From assembly GCA_019915015.1 (NCBI GenBank), contig JAHBBC010000011.1, positions 1,612,001-1,676,000 of the forward strand: a DNA stretch of 64,000 bases, given 5' to 3'. This DNA is from Auriscalpium vulgare. Lineage: Eukaryota; Basidiomycota; Agaricomycetes; Russulales; Auriscalpiaceae. Positions 1 through 11,477 of the stretch are shown here, piece after piece. Within the stretch, counting starts at the first letter, position 1; each line of letters begins with the position of its first letter. The notes beneath the pieces are model-generated. The model was not told where the DNA came from and ran no database searches. It saw only the letters and a program-made list of their open reading frames with translations. Both the position numbers and the translations under genes were made by a program.

Positions 1-984
1 CCTCCTCTCCTGCCCGGCCGCTGCTTTGCCCTTTGCTGCGCGGCCCAGTCGCTCGCCACCTCGCTCTTGGTGGCTGCAACCCTTGCACCGACTGACCGCC
101 GCCTTGGACCGCCCACAGTGCAAATCCTGATGTTCCTTTCTGGGACAAAAGTTTCCCTGGGGGCGGCCGAAAGCAGCTGCCGACACAATAGCTCTGTCCC
201 CAAAACGGCAGGACCGCAGACATCGGACGCTTACGTAATCTGAGGCAGGCAGGCTGAGGTAAGCAAAGTCTTTTCCTCCGCGGTGCCTGACGGCTTTCCA
301 TTCCTGGTGTGTCCTCCGCGCCGTGGCCGCTCGCTGCCGCCGCTCCTGTTTGCCCCGGGGCCCGCTGTCCACCGGCTGCTTGCGTCGGTGGCCCTTGCGT
401 CCGCGACAGGAGTTACGCAGTCCCTCATTAGGCTTGCTAGCTCGTGCTTGCAGGGGCGGAGTGCCACGTATAGGGTCTGCGTCATCCTCAGGTTCCTGGG
501 GACCTAGGCGGTCGGCTTTCCAGAATTTCTGACTCCGGGCAGCCTCTGCTAACCGTTGATGGAGGTTCCCCCGTCGCCCCAGTGGCAGCACTCGCACAGG
601 CCTTCCCTGCATCTCGTAGCACGCGGCACGACGCACACGTACCCGAAGACGGGCCGGGAAGTCAGAACGCTCGCGTAAATACTCCCCGAGCAGGCGCCCA
701 GGGTGGCAAAGTCGTACGTGCAGTGCGGAACCGCAGCATAGATATATCTGTCACGCAGGGAAACGAAAGACAAAATAAGCATTGTGACCCCGCCGAAGGT
801 ACTTTGGCCACCACAAGAGGGCACGCGCCCCTCGCCACAACGGTTCCTTTGTTCCTCCTCAACCAGGAGCCCCTCGCACATCACACTCCCGCCCAATTGC
901 AATATCGGCTCCCACTCACAATTCCATCAACGCTTCCATGCGATTGGACCCCCAATCTTGCGCAGGACGGTGCCGGAACCCTGA
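1..984. other. No gene recognised at window start
   Basis: GC-rich sequence with several overlapping open frames on both strands, none resembling a known family and none with consistent splice structure. It is downstream of the five-exon gene at 985-2279 and may hold its 3' untranslated region. Confidence 0.4.
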
Positions 985-2279
985 TCAGATTCTCGCCCCA
1001 GAAGCGACGTAGGGCGCTTGATACCCCCCGCCAGGGCTGCCCGGTGCCGGGGCCCACTGGCTGCTATCACGCGTTGCGTATAACAACCGGGAACTCGGAT
1101 CCTCGGACTGCGAGGAGGGCGGCGGCGGCGGCACGGTGCGCTGGTACACCCCCACGCCGCTGGAGGACGCGGCGGGGAGGCCGGGTGGCGCGCGGCGCAC
1201 GCGTGGGTCGACGTAGACCGAGCTGTGCGGGCGGAGGCACTGCAGCAGCACGCAGGGGATTGCGCGCGTGCTAAGCGCGAGGTCCTTGTAGAGCTCGTTG
1301 AATGGGTCGGACCCGGGTGCGCTTGATGCCATGCGCGCGACGACGTGCGTGCGCGTCTGACGGGGTCGTCAGGGATCACGTCGGGCAGGAAGATCACATA
1401 TGCGTACCTCGGCGGACAAATGCAGAAACTCCGGCGCGAGCACGTCCATCTCGCGCCACGCATCGGCGCGGTAGAGCCCGCAGTAGATGCGCGCCTTTCC
1501 GCGCTGCAGCAGGACACGGAACTTCGGCGTGGTGAGGAGCGCGCTTAGGAGCGGGTCGTGAATCGGGAAGGCAAAGCCGTGCGAGCCGGGCTGGAGCGTG
1601 CGCATACTCGCGATGTCGCTGTCTTCGGACAGGACTAGCTCAGGGTGCATGCGCGGCTAGTGGTTGGCGTCAGTCGCGCTCGGGGTCACGATGAGGTGCT
1701 ACTCACATTGTCGTCGTCGCGCCCGGGGGCTATGCCGGCGTTGATCCTCTCGAAATAAGAGATGCGGTTTGTGGTCATGTATTTAGCGATACCTACCATC
1801 ACAATGTCCATGTGCATGATCTCTCTCTGCGCGTCATCCGTCTAATGCGAAGATTAGGCAGGTTGTTCTGCAGTAACTGATAGTCGCTCACCGCAGCAGT
1901 CTGGCCCACAAGAAGCTTGTTTAGTCTCTGGATCTCAGAATCGACGATCTTTGCACGGGCGACCCAGTTTTCAGTTTGCGGCGCGGGGCGGTCCAGAGCC
2001 TGCGCCTGGACTAAAGTGCGCGTCGCAGTCCCAACGCGACGCGCCAGACTCGAGCCGTGGGCCACAATGTCCGCATACAGGTCCAGCACGCTGTTGAGGG
2101 TCGGGTTACCGGGCTAAAACCAGCGATGTCAGCGATGGAGTGCGATCAGCAGCGGGGATACGCACCCATCGTGTGGGCCGCCTGTGGAAGATCACAAGCC
2201 ACTCATCGTGAATCTTTGTGAGATCTTCGATTGCAGATGTGATGTTGAGACTTGATGTGGGATCGAACGGGGAAGACAT
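985..2279 (-). CDS. Unrecognised five-exon protein, about 362 aa
   Basis: I do not recognise this protein. Five exons join in a single frame with GT-AG introns: 2166-2279, 1878-2113, 1824-1707, 1656-1408 and 1356-985. The start is the ATG at 2279 (MSSPFDPTSS). The N-terminal half is moderately charged and probably helical (segments such as KIVDSEIQRLNKLLVGQ), followed by a small hydrophobic stretch MHMDIVMVGIAKYM in exon 3. The C-terminal 100 residues are rich in Pro, Ser and Gly (VPPPPPSSQSED) and look disordered. The total of 1089 coding bases is divisible by three, which supports the model. The intron between exons 2 and 3 has the weakest splice sites and could be misplaced. It lies head to head with nothing obvious; the cerato-platanin gene follows upstream on the same strand. 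Confidence 0.5.
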
Positions 2280-2874
2280 GGCACAGACAAGTAGGAAGCA
2301 CGCAGGAGAGAAGAAGAGGAAGACCGAGCGTTGGTGAGCTCATTATAACCGGCCAGAAAATGCCACAATACATAGCGCAAGACGCCATAGTCTTGCTTTA
2401 AGTCACGCATATCTTCCTGCCACAGTAGATACGACAAAGCGGGAGAATGGCAGAAAGAAAGACGTAGTTCAAGTTGTCGGCTGTGTCCGACGCGCCGTTG
2501 ACCGCGTTTGAAAATCACATGACCTTCGAAACGCCGGCCCGGCCCGGCGCTCGGCGGCTCAGGTCAGGCTGGGCCCGGCTTCCCTCCATGCCCGCCCTGG
2601 GCCTTGAGACTCAGAGTAATTGCGAGAGGGGGATATGAAACTTGTCTTTCTCAGCAGCAAATGGTTCGGAAGCAACGGGAAGAACGGTACATGGAAGAGT
2701 CCGTAGTCTTGTCCGTCGTACAAAATAGTCCAATGAGTCAAAAGTAATTATGCCAGTGTCCGGAGGTCAACGGCCTCGATGTCCCTCCGGGTGCCCCTGC
2801 GAACGGAGCCGGGTTAGGTTTAGGAGACTAGGCGGAGGACCACATACGCACCCCTGTGTGCTATCTCCTACTGT
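2280..2874. other. Intergenic, nothing recognised
   Basis: About 600 bases between the 5' end of the unrecognised gene and the 3' end of the cerato-platanin gene. It probably contains the promoter of the former and the terminator of the latter; no distinct motif was identified. Confidence 0.4.
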
Positions 2875-3291
2875 CTACAACCCGCACTTGCTCGCGGCGA
2901 CTTGCGTAGCCGTGGCCGAGATGATGCCGACCTGCACTGCGGTGCCGTTCGTGAGCGTGTTCAGCGCGGCGAGCGCGATGTTGAACCCGTCGCCCGCGTG
3001 GTCGACCGCGGTCACGAATATGCTCTCGCCCTTGTACGCGAGCTGCCAGCACGTGCCGCACGCGGTGGAGTTCCACCCTGCGACAGCCTGCGCGGCGCCG
3101 ATGTTCGGGAACGATGGCAGCGAGCCGAACGTCGTGAAGCCCTTGGTGAGCAGCCCGTTTGCGCCATCGGAGCACGCGACGGTCGCGAGCGAGCCGCCCT
3201 TGGCGTCGTACGTCGTGTCGTAGCGGACGTCGGTCGCAAGCGCGGCCGGGAGGAGGGTAGTGAGGGCGAGGACGGCAGCGAAGAACTTCAT
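2875..3291 (-). CDS. Cerato-platanin family secreted protein
   Basis: Small secreted beta-barrel protein of the cerato-platanin family, which acts in the cell wall or medium, binds chitin oligomers and is often an elicitor of host responses. The 138-residue length is typical. Residues 1-19 form a signal peptide (MKFFAAVLALTTLLPAALA). The mature protein has the family signature: VRYDTTYD near the N-terminus, a CSDGANGL motif at Cys40, the ACGTCWQL pair at Cys78 and Cys81, and Cys136 in SKCGL, giving the four conserved cysteines of two disulfides. The gene is intronless and complete, starting at an ATG at 3291. Plus-strand reading of the same DNA gives long shadow frames because of high GC. The family call is secure; the biological role in this fungus is not shown by the sequence. 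Confidence 0.93.
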   Translation of the reverse strand: MKFFAAVLALTTLLPAALATDVRYDTTYDAKGGSLATVACSDGANGLLTKGFTTFGSLPSFPNIGAAQAVAGWNSTACGTCWQLAYKGESIFVTAVDHAGDGFNIALAALNTLTNGTAVQVGIISATATQVAASKCGL

Positions 3292-4398
3292 GGTGAATAG
3301 AGATTGAAGATGGGTGCGGTAGGTGCGATGTGACTCTGCGAGTGCGAAGGTGACTGGCCGGTGGAGTATTTCCTTGACGAAGAGCGGGCTTTATAGAGCG
3401 GCGGCGAGGCGATCTGAGCCCGTGCGGTGAAGGCATGCAGGGAGATGAGCTCCGAGGCAGCTCCAACCAAGAAGCACCGTGCGCGTGACAGACGGATGAA
3501 GGGGAAGACTGCCGCCGGAGTATACACGGCGGCGCGCTTGCCCAGGCCGAAGAACTGTGCGAGGCCTCGGAAGACGCACCGGTCCAGTCAAATGACGCGC
3601 TTCCTGAAGATGGTCAATGTGATGGCCAGGCTCAATGCTCCGGCGGCGGCGGCAGGCGAGCGGTACAGCGTCTGAGAGCGTCGGGGACGGAGGCTGGTCA
3701 TCTAGTAGCGCTGCCTCGTGCGCATGCGAGACGGGCATCATCTCCCGAGAGTGGACCCGTGGTGCTTCATCTCCGTTGCACAGTGCAGTGTTCTCCCGTG
3801 TTCTCCGACAGAGCGCAGGAAGCGAAGAGCGAGAAGGCAAACCAAGCCCGAACTCCAAGACGTTACGGTGCGGTCAAGAATCAAGAGGCGCTTAGCCGAC
3901 AGGTCATGAGCACGCTGACCGCGTGGTGGCCAAGTTTAATTTAGTTAGCGTAGCGTGCAGAGGAAAAAAAGAGACTATGTCAGCATATTCTGAAGCAAGT
4001 ACGTTCAGATGGCAAGTCGATGAAAGCAGGAGGAAAAGGCAGAAAGCCGCTTGAAGAAAGCTGCAGAAGATTTTTCGCCAGACCGGCGACCGGGCCGTCT
4101 CCGGTCCGTCGCTCGCCCGTCCGCCGCGCTACTTACCGTCACTGTCTTCAACCAGTCTTCAAAGCTGGGTTCCGTGACCAACTCTCTCATATCTTGCCAA
4201 ACGAGACGATCTGAGCGTGAGCTCACTCACTGAAACTGAAGATTGACGACTTTGCATCCGACACACCACAGTCGAACTTGCGCCTCCCCGAGTCCCGGCT
4301 TCAAAGTTCGTCTAGTAGGGCTTTACACGCGTTCCGAGCCTTCCTGACAGTCCTTTTAGCTCTCCCCACTGCTGCACTGCTTATATTTGCATACCAGG
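3292..4398. other. Intergenic between cerato-platanin and MCP1-like genes
   Basis: Divergent intergenic region of about 1.1 kb that should contain both promoters. Open frames here are short and unconserved in appearance. No repeat or RNA gene was seen. Confidence 0.4.
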
Positions 4399-5191
4399 AT
4401 GAGCGACTCGAACCATGACGCGTCCCCGTCGCGTCGCAGATCAGCAGTCAAGATCCTCACCAACCTCGCGCAGGGATCCGCACCATTTATCTCAACATTT
4501 CTCTTGATCCATCTATCCGCACCGGTCATGGCAAACCTCGGCGGCTCCTCCCTGTCATCACAGGTCATGGTGCGTAGTCATTTCATAACATCAACCATGG
4601 CGGCTGATATCCCGAACGCGTCTGCAGCTACTCGGTCGCGAATACTACCAAACGTCTTTCGGCGAGCGCTACCTCCTCTACGCACCGCTCCTCATTCATA
4701 CCGGCGCCGCGACCTTGAAGCGCCTCATCTCACCGCGCCCACCGCGCCGGAAAACAAGCCCACTCGCTGTGACCGGCTACACCGCTATGCTTCTCCTCCT
4801 TCCCATCCACCTGGCCACGCACCGCCTCTATCCCACCATACCCGCACCACCAATCAGCGCCCTCGGCCCTTCAGAGCTCGACTACGAATTCGTCAAGGCC
4901 GGGCTGCACGCGTGGCCCGTGCGCAGCGCGCTTCTCTACGGCACGCTCGTCCTCGGCGTCGCGCTGCACGCCGCCGACGGCCTGCACATCATATACACGA
5001 CCTGGTTGCCCGGCGCGAAAGACGCGCTTTTCGGTCTCAGCCGGCGTACTCGACGCGCCGTGGCAGGCGCGCTGTCCGTGCCCGTGCTCACAGGCCTCGT
5101 CGTCCTCGCGCGGGAGCCGCTTTTGGCATTTGCTTCCATGGCGGAGCGGTATGGCGCGGTTTTCGCGCAGTCCTTTGTGTACAGATTTTGA
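4399..5191 (+). CDS. MCP1-like mitochondrial membrane protein
   Basis: Multi-pass membrane protein resembling the mitochondrial adapter MCP1 (DUF1691-type domain), an outer-membrane protein that in yeast recruits Vps13 and affects mitochondrial lipid homeostasis. Two exons, 4399-4569 and 4628-5191, joined by a 58 nt phase-0 intron, encode 244 residues. After a polar N-terminus (MSDSNHDASPSRRR) there are hydrophobic segments around residues 28-45 (FISTFLLIHLSAPVMANL), 95-110 (TAMLLLLPIHLATHRL), 155-170 and 195-215. The LLGREYYQ motif directly after the splice and the repeated His-containing membrane segments (PLLIHTGAATLKRL, VALHAADGLHIIY) match the family pattern. The start ATG precedes the first membrane segment with no upstream alternative. 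A generic membrane protein cannot be excluded. Confidence 0.75.
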
Positions 5192-7282
5192 CTTGTATCA
5201 AAATAATATGATCGTGGCCCCAGATCCCCACTGTGTGCGATAATATCATATTGGGGGACCCCTGTCGTTGCCGCCCGAAGCCCTCGACGGTGCGTCGAGA
5301 CTTTGCCTTGCGACGCCTTGGTCTTGTCTCTCCAGTTGTGCGACAGCAACCAACAGGAAACTCCTCTGCAGTAACCACCTCTACACCAGCTTTCTGATTC
5401 GCACCCGCGGCCGCATGCTATTGAGAGCACCCGCGTAGAAACCCTGATGGAATTCCCGCCCCAATCACCAACTAGAACTAGCTAGACAAAAGAAGGCACC
5501 GCGACGACCGCGACGCGCCTCAACCCCGCGCCGCTTAAGTTTGAACTCAATCGATCGTCCGCCGGCGGATCTGGTAGCAGCAGGTCCCTTAAAGTCGTCA
5601 GTACTGTACTCCGCCAGCCGACACGCTCCGACGGCGTCTGATGGACGCCTACCGCGGACAGCGTAAATGTTAGTAGGACCTCGGCCATGAAAGCGCATCA
5701 CATCCCTGTGCCCGTACCTGCATGTGCGGGAACACGATCGGGCAAGGTACCAGGTCGCACCGTCGACGTCGGCGAGTTGGCAACTGTTGTTCTTGGTCGT
5801 CATGGTGCGCGGTGAAGCCGGCGGGACATGGCGCAACGATGTCCACCGCACTCCGCAACCCACACTGCGTACCGCGCCACACGTGCGCCGCGCTCCTCCA
5901 TGTGCCGACCACGCCTCCAACAGTCGCCGGGTAACACAAAAGAAAGTGGGGCCCTGCCGTCTTCTGGCTCTGCGGTTCTTCTGAGCAGATTAGCTATAGA
6001 CTCCGGCTCAATCTAGTGACAGCGGCCCAGGGCACTCACATGTATGCCGATCTAGAACCTTGCGACGAGGGGCGCAAAGTCATGGGCATTTTGGTCGTAG
6101 CAAGCCGTCCAGACAGGATTTATTGCCCTGTGGAACACCTATTCCGTCGCGCTTTGTCCTATGCCCATATTTGAGAGCAAAGTAACCGAAGCTGAGATGG
6201 ATTTGGAAATGATGTACCAGCAGGCCGTCCGGAGTCCTCGTCGGACTTTCTGCTGCGTGAAGATTGGGGCGGGAAGTTGACATGAGGACTAGCGGGACGG
6301 CCGCAGACATTCCGAACAATACTGTCAGGTACGAGGGCTCTTAGACGGGAGCAGGCGAAGTAGGGCAAAGTGGGCGATGCGCGGAGTTTTCCGGCGTTGC
6401 CAGAAGTTGTAGGTCGAGGTGTGCGATGCAAGCGGATATTCACTCTGTCTCTCGCAGAGACTTGCCTTCGGGTTTGCATTTCACCCATACGCGGTTAGGG
6501 AGGCTTCTCAGCGGGTCAGCTGGCAGAGTGCGTCGATAAAACAGGCCAGCATTGAAACCGAGATCCTATATGAGGCATTATGGGCTTTGGGAGCACGATA
6601 TTTGTTCACCGAGTTTCATTGGCAGATGATGAACAGCAAGCGCATAGCCATAATATTCGGTATTAAGAATGGGAGATCAGCTGGCCTGGGTGTACATCAG
6701 TGGGTCCACTATCGATGAAGAAAAAACAATAAGTTGGCGAATGGAAGAAAATAAGATTAACGGCACTTTTAGCAAACATGCTTTCTGTCTATGATACTCC
6801 ACTGAGCATCGGAGCAAGCTACGAGGAGAGCAGAGGCAGCTGCAAAGTAACGGCTATCCAAAGCAGGCTAGGCTAGGCAAGTCTAGAAGTCGGCCGTCAG
6901 GCAGCACTAAGATGAATTGAAACAGCAAGCAGCTAGCTCCGCGTATATTGGATGCGACGACCCGGCCCGAGCTCCTAGAAAGAGTCCGAGGATGCCAGTG
7001 TGCAAGCATTCCGAGGCTCCGGGTACGAATAACTGTCCGCTATAGACGAAAAAGAGGCACGAGCATCGTTGTCAGCGCGAGAGATGAGGCAATATTGTTC
7101 ACATCGATCCGAGATATCGGACCGAGCGTTGAGGCGTACATCCAGAGGATAATTCATGGAATAACGAGCGGTGGTTACTTGGCGGTTGCTAGGTTAGGTT
7201 TGACTGCCCGATGCGTAGATATTCGACAGAAGCGCTACATCACTACATCGGAGGCAGCACGCGAGGTGCAATTCGCACTCTC

Positions 7283-7319
7283 CGTTGCGGGTTTGCACGG
7301 AACACAGTCGTTCCGCCAG
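7283..7319 (+). repeat. Dispersed 37-38 bp motif, copy 1
   Basis: Diverged copy of a short motif of the form GTTGCCGA..TTGCGCGGAAGACAGTCGTTCCGCCA. Other copies lie at 34584-34621 (opposite strand), 43869-43905 and 49448-49484. The copies at 34.6 and 49.4 kb are inside a segmental duplication, but this one and the 43.9 kb copy are not. Confidence 0.6.
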
Positions 7320-7447
7320 CAATGTCACCTCTAATGGTCAAAGTCAGCACAATATGACAGTATTTGGGATGAAGAGCGTACCCCATCAATAACGACAAGC
7401 AGGATCCAACGCCATCTCCGCCAAACGAGGTGCCTGAGTTACGGCGG

Positions 7448-7475
7448 TGACCTGACTTGACTTGACTTGACTTTG
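7448..7475. repeat. CTTGA pentanucleotide microsatellite
   Basis: Three to four consecutive ACTTG/CTTGA units in an otherwise non-repetitive stretch. Confidence 0.8.
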
Positions 7476-8073
7476 CTTCGGAGCTGGAATGACATCGCAA
7501 ATTCCAAAGCCACAAAGACAGGGACGAGATCCAGAAAATCGGACACCGGCTAAGCGTTAGACAGCCCCGAGCGTGAGCGGATGGGTTATAGTTTGTGCGG
7601 GCGGACTCGAAAACAGGGTTCGAGAGGGGATTTCGTGAGAGGTTTCATGTAATATAGACACGGCCTCAGGGCAGCCCTCGCGTGCAGACTTCAGAGAGCA
7701 AACAAAGTCCGACCTCCCGAGTTCCTGAGCTACCAAGGGAAGATGTGGCCAAGTGGTGAATGCGCGCCTTCGTCGTATGTACAGCGCTGACTGATGCTGC
7801 GGGCGACTGGAGGAAGGAGAGGTTCGAGTGCAAGCTGGATGCAAGTGGGCGATGTGACGTTTTCGGCCGGGACCGGCCGATCGACTCCAAATCGTCATCC
7901 ACGCCTGAGGCTGCAGTCTGCTCAACCTTTTCTTGGATCTTCCACCACTGGACTGCGTTCGACTGTACGCGCAGCCGATGCGTCTTCGTAGTGCCAAGTC
8001 TTAATTATAACTTCACGGTGAGTGGCATGCGGCACCGTTTGCGACAACCCTCACACTACCTGTAGACCGACCC

Positions 8074-8904
8074 ATGGCCCCATCATCCTTCGAAGAGGTT
8101 TTCTACAAAGAACGACGGCAAGGCCTTGTTCCAGATCCTGCAGTGAGCTCACTACTGATCAAGCTTGAGATATGCTAATGTCATGACAGGCAGCACCGAG
8201 CCCCAACTCGCATGCACCCAAAATCAACGGATCTGAAGGAGGCGCGCCAGCTATCTTCTATCGCTCTGTGCTTGCAACTGACACTCTCTTCAGCTTTTAT
8301 TGGGCTAGTCATCGCACTATCGCTCATTTTCCTCATCGCCTGCACCGCGATCTTCCTCCTTCTGCGCTACTCCGAGCCGACTGAGCGCGAGCGTTCGCGG
8401 CGGCGGCAGCTCTCCATCCGCCGGCGCGGTGTCCCGCACCCGCTGCCCATCGGCCTGCACGACCCTGCGGCGCCGCCAAGCGAGACGCTGACAGAGAAGC
8501 TGGGCAACATGTTCCGCGGGCGCCGCCATGGGACCGGATGGGTGCAGGCGAGCCATGACGACGAGTGGGACAGCGCGGACGAGGACGCGCATACGCTCAG
8601 CATGAAGGTCGGCGCGGCGCAGGAGAGCAAGCGCGCGACGTACGTGGAGCAGGAGGGCACCGTTGGGAAGGAGCATCGTGCGTCGCCGGGGGTGACCCCG
8701 TCGTTGCCGCACGACGATCCGTTCGACTCCCCGCCGCCTGCGCATGACGCTCCTACGCCCTTCCGGCCCGATTTATCCCACCTCCAAGGCGGCCATGCTG
8801 CTGAGCGCACCATAGCTTCGTACCACACCGCCGCAAGCCGAGGCATGTCAGGAGACTCCGTGCATACGTTTGCCGGAGGCACGAAGTTCCGCGAGGACAT
8901 GTAG
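8074..8904 (+). CDS. Single-pass transmembrane protein, unknown function
   Basis: Not assigned to a family. Exon 1 is 8074-8142 (MAPSSFEEVFYKERRQG...), followed by a short intron and exon 2 to the stop at 8904, giving about 259 residues. One strong transmembrane segment is visible (FIGLVIALSLIFLIACTAIF, about residues 54-73), then a run of basic residues (RERSRRRQLSIRRRG), which predicts a cytoplasmic C-terminal domain. That domain is Ser/Pro/Asp-rich and probably disordered. The intron ends in a tandem acceptor CAGGCAG: using the second AG (exon from 8194) keeps the membrane segment in frame, whereas the first AG shifts frame and loses it. This topology is common for fungal plasma-membrane or ER proteins with a disordered tail. 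Function unknown. Confidence 0.6.
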
Positions 8905-9132
8905 GCGCAACCTTGTATGATAGATCCATGACTTGACGATCCCCCTCACGACCTGTATCACCCCTGTGCGTGTTTCTGCTATGGACTATTTGCTGTGCCA
9001 CTATCTACCTACGCGCGCTGCCTATCATCCTCGTTATCTACTTAACTTTGTCGCGATGATTGTAATCTTGTTCGAACGAGTAGTTGACGAATAAATGTAC
9101 CGTGACATAAATACATGGAGCAATGGGCCATG

Positions 9133-11067
9133 CTACGCCTCGATGTCCAAGTCCATTGGCGCAGTCCCGTCAGCATTTGTCTCCGACTCTGCATCCTCCT
9201 TATCTGACTCCTTTTCCACCACCTTCTCCTGCCTCCTCGTCCTGGCAGTCCTACTGCGACCCCTCGCAGATTTTGTACGCGTTGTACGCCGCGGGGCCGG
9301 CGCATCAGTCTCCTCGTCGACCTCAACCTCATCCCTCAAGCTGCTCGGCCCCGGCGCCGACCTGCCCCTCCCCCGCGTCTTCCTCGGCCTCCCCGGGCCT
9401 CTGCGGCGGGGCCTCACCCTTTCCGGCGCGGCAGACGGCTCCTGTGCGCCGCCATCGTCCTGATCCTGGTCCGCCTCGCCCTCAAAGAACTCGTTCCGCG
9501 CCATCGTGCGGTCGTCGCGACGCTCGCCCGCGTCCGCGGTGCCGACCTCCTCGTCGCGCTCGTCCGCCGTCTTCGTCTCCTCCGCGAGCCACGCCTCGAG
9601 GCCCGGCGGGATCTCGCGCATCGCGACGCTCGGCGCGCCCGCGAGGTAGCGCAGCTTCTCCGCGATGCTGATCGTAATGCGCTGCAGCGACGCGGGCGAG
9701 TTCTGGTTCTCGACCTTGCCCGTGAGCGGCGGGTGCAGCTTCCAGCCCGAGTCCGCGAAGAACGAGTCGTAGATCGTCGCGGGCAGCTCGTCGGGCACCG
9801 CCGCGTCGACGAGCACCGCGGTCTCGTACGTCCAACATCGGCTCACGTTCTTGATTGTGTACCCGCCGCCGCCGACAATGAGCAGCGGGACGCCGAACGT
9901 GCGCACAAAGTTGACGCATTCGCCGTGTGCCGCGATGGAGAGGTTGAATGCGCCGAGGCGGTCCAGTCCAAGCGAGTCCGCGCCGCATTGGAGGACGATG
10001 GATGTTGGCTGGAAGTGCGTGACGGTGTTTCCGATGACCTCCTTGAAGACTGTGAGGTACATATTGTCGTCGATCCCGTCTTGTAGGGGCACGTTGAGGC
10101 AAAAGTATTTACCCAAGCCCGCGCCGTTGTCGTCGAGCTTACCCGTACCAGGGAAGAAGTCCCCCGTGTATTTGTGGAAGGACACAGTCATCACCCTGTT
10201 TGAGTGGTAGAATGCGAGCTCGACGCCGTCGCCATGATGTATATCAATATCAATATACAAGACGCGGGGATGATACCTGGTTGGTGACTTGTCAGTAAGC
10301 CAACGCCAAGAAAATAGGGGGAATGATGTACTGAAGGAGCTCGAGGATGGCTAAGACAGCGTCATTGACATAGCAGAAGCCGCTCGCCTCGCCGCGCTTC
10401 GCATGGTGCAGACCGCCGGACCAGTTGATGGCGGTGTCCGTCGTACCTGCAGCCAATTTGCGCGCGCCTGCCAGCGAGCCGCCGGCATACATCTTGCAGA
10501 AGTCGTACATGTCTGCAAACACCGGGCAATCCTCGACGCAATTGAACGTGTCGATAAGATGCTTCATCTCGTCCTGGTTACCTGGCGTCACTCTACACTG
10601 GATAAGCATATTCAAAGCGTGAGGAAGTGTGACGACCCACTTTGATAAGAATTCGATGTATTGTGGGTCGTGGTAGACCTCAAGCTCGGCGCGGGTTGCT
10701 GGTCGCGGATTATAGATGTTGTGTATTTGCTTGTCGAGGCCGTAACCCATGACAAGAGCATTAGTAAGAGAAAGACGATGAGGCTTCATTGGATGTCGTT
10801 CCTAGTGCACTTGGGTGAGAACCACTTTTCTAGTGCTCATGAGCACGCTTACCCCATAGTGGTGCTCCCCGACACCTTCTGGGAAGTAGTAAGACACTAT
10901 TGGTCTTGAGTGCGGCTTGAATTGTTAAATTTAGTATCACATTATAGATGTCATCCTCTTAAACTTACATTGACGCGCTGTGTGATCGGTTGGGCAACGC
11001 CATTTGCACCACGATCGGCGAAATATGGTGAAGACGAGAAGGTATAGGTCTCGAATTTGCGGACCAT
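9133..11067 (-). CDS. Class I histone deacetylase, Hos2/HDAC3 type
   Basis: Zinc-dependent histone deacetylase removing acetyl groups from histone tails, likely in a Set3/SMRT-like corepressor complex in the nucleus. Exons: 10969-11067, 10853-10915, 10641-10801, 10332-10592 and 9133-10276, 575 residues with the first ATG at 11067 taken as start; the true start may lie in a further upstream exon. Family motifs in order: [15 protein letters not shown] and HPMKPHRL at the N-terminus, DCPVF, the catalytic pair in [15 protein letters not shown], zinc ligands in [25 protein letters not shown] and GGGGYT. These match Hos2/HDAC3 better than Rpd3. The 48 nt intron at 10593-10640 is in frame without a stop, but removing it restores the normal FLSKVTP sequence. 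The C-terminal tail is long, acidic then basic, with an AT-hook-like [12 protein letters not shown] motif near residue 500. Confidence 0.93.
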
Positions 11068-11088
11068 CGGAACGAAGTCCGGCACGTC

Positions 11089-11477
11089 CTATGAGTTTAG
11101 AGAAGATAATCCAGTAAGTGTACAGTCCAGGGAGGGCTGAAGGCATTTCTAGGACCGTACCTTTCGACTTGGAACCTTGGTCACTTGTAGGTGTACGACG
11201 ATACTGGCAACTGTTTGGGGTGGGTACTGTGAAAGTCGTTAGTCGTTTCAACGAGTTCTTACTCACATAAAGCCTTATATATCTTCCTTTGCTCCTGTAT
11301 GCTTCGCTGGAAGAGATTGTCTGCCAGAAGTAGGTGAACGGAGTTGAAGCCAAGACGTGCTCTGGCTATCTGCCACAATTAGTCAGCTGTTCCCACGTCT
11401 TCATCGAGCTCGCTGTTGGTGACGACGAGCTACTTATCTCCTACAGCGTTTGTCGCCCACCATTCGCGCAGTCCAAC
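11089..11477. promoter_or_regulatory. Divergent promoter region between HDAC and PER1 genes
   Basis: About 390 bases separating the 5' ends of two divergent genes. It may also hold an untranslated first exon or the true start of the deacetylase gene. No clear TATA box was identified; the assignment is from gene orientation. Confidence 0.5.

Larger units (their letters stand above)
5192..8073. other. Long stretch without a convincing gene
   Basis: About 2.9 kb with only short, overlapping open frames on both strands. It contains a short CTTGA microsatellite at 7448-7475 and one copy of a dispersed 37-38 bp motif at 7283-7319 (see the repeat entry there). AT content rises around 6500-6800. No RNA gene or transposon end was recognised. 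Confidence 0.4.

Noticed and set aside
582..1517. Overlapping open frames on both strands at the left edge
   Set aside because: Composition typical of GC-rich shadow frames; the five-exon minus-strand model accounts for the right part.
6948..7334. 128-codon plus-strand frame
   Set aside because: No family resemblance, no splice partner, and it overlaps a dispersed repeat motif.
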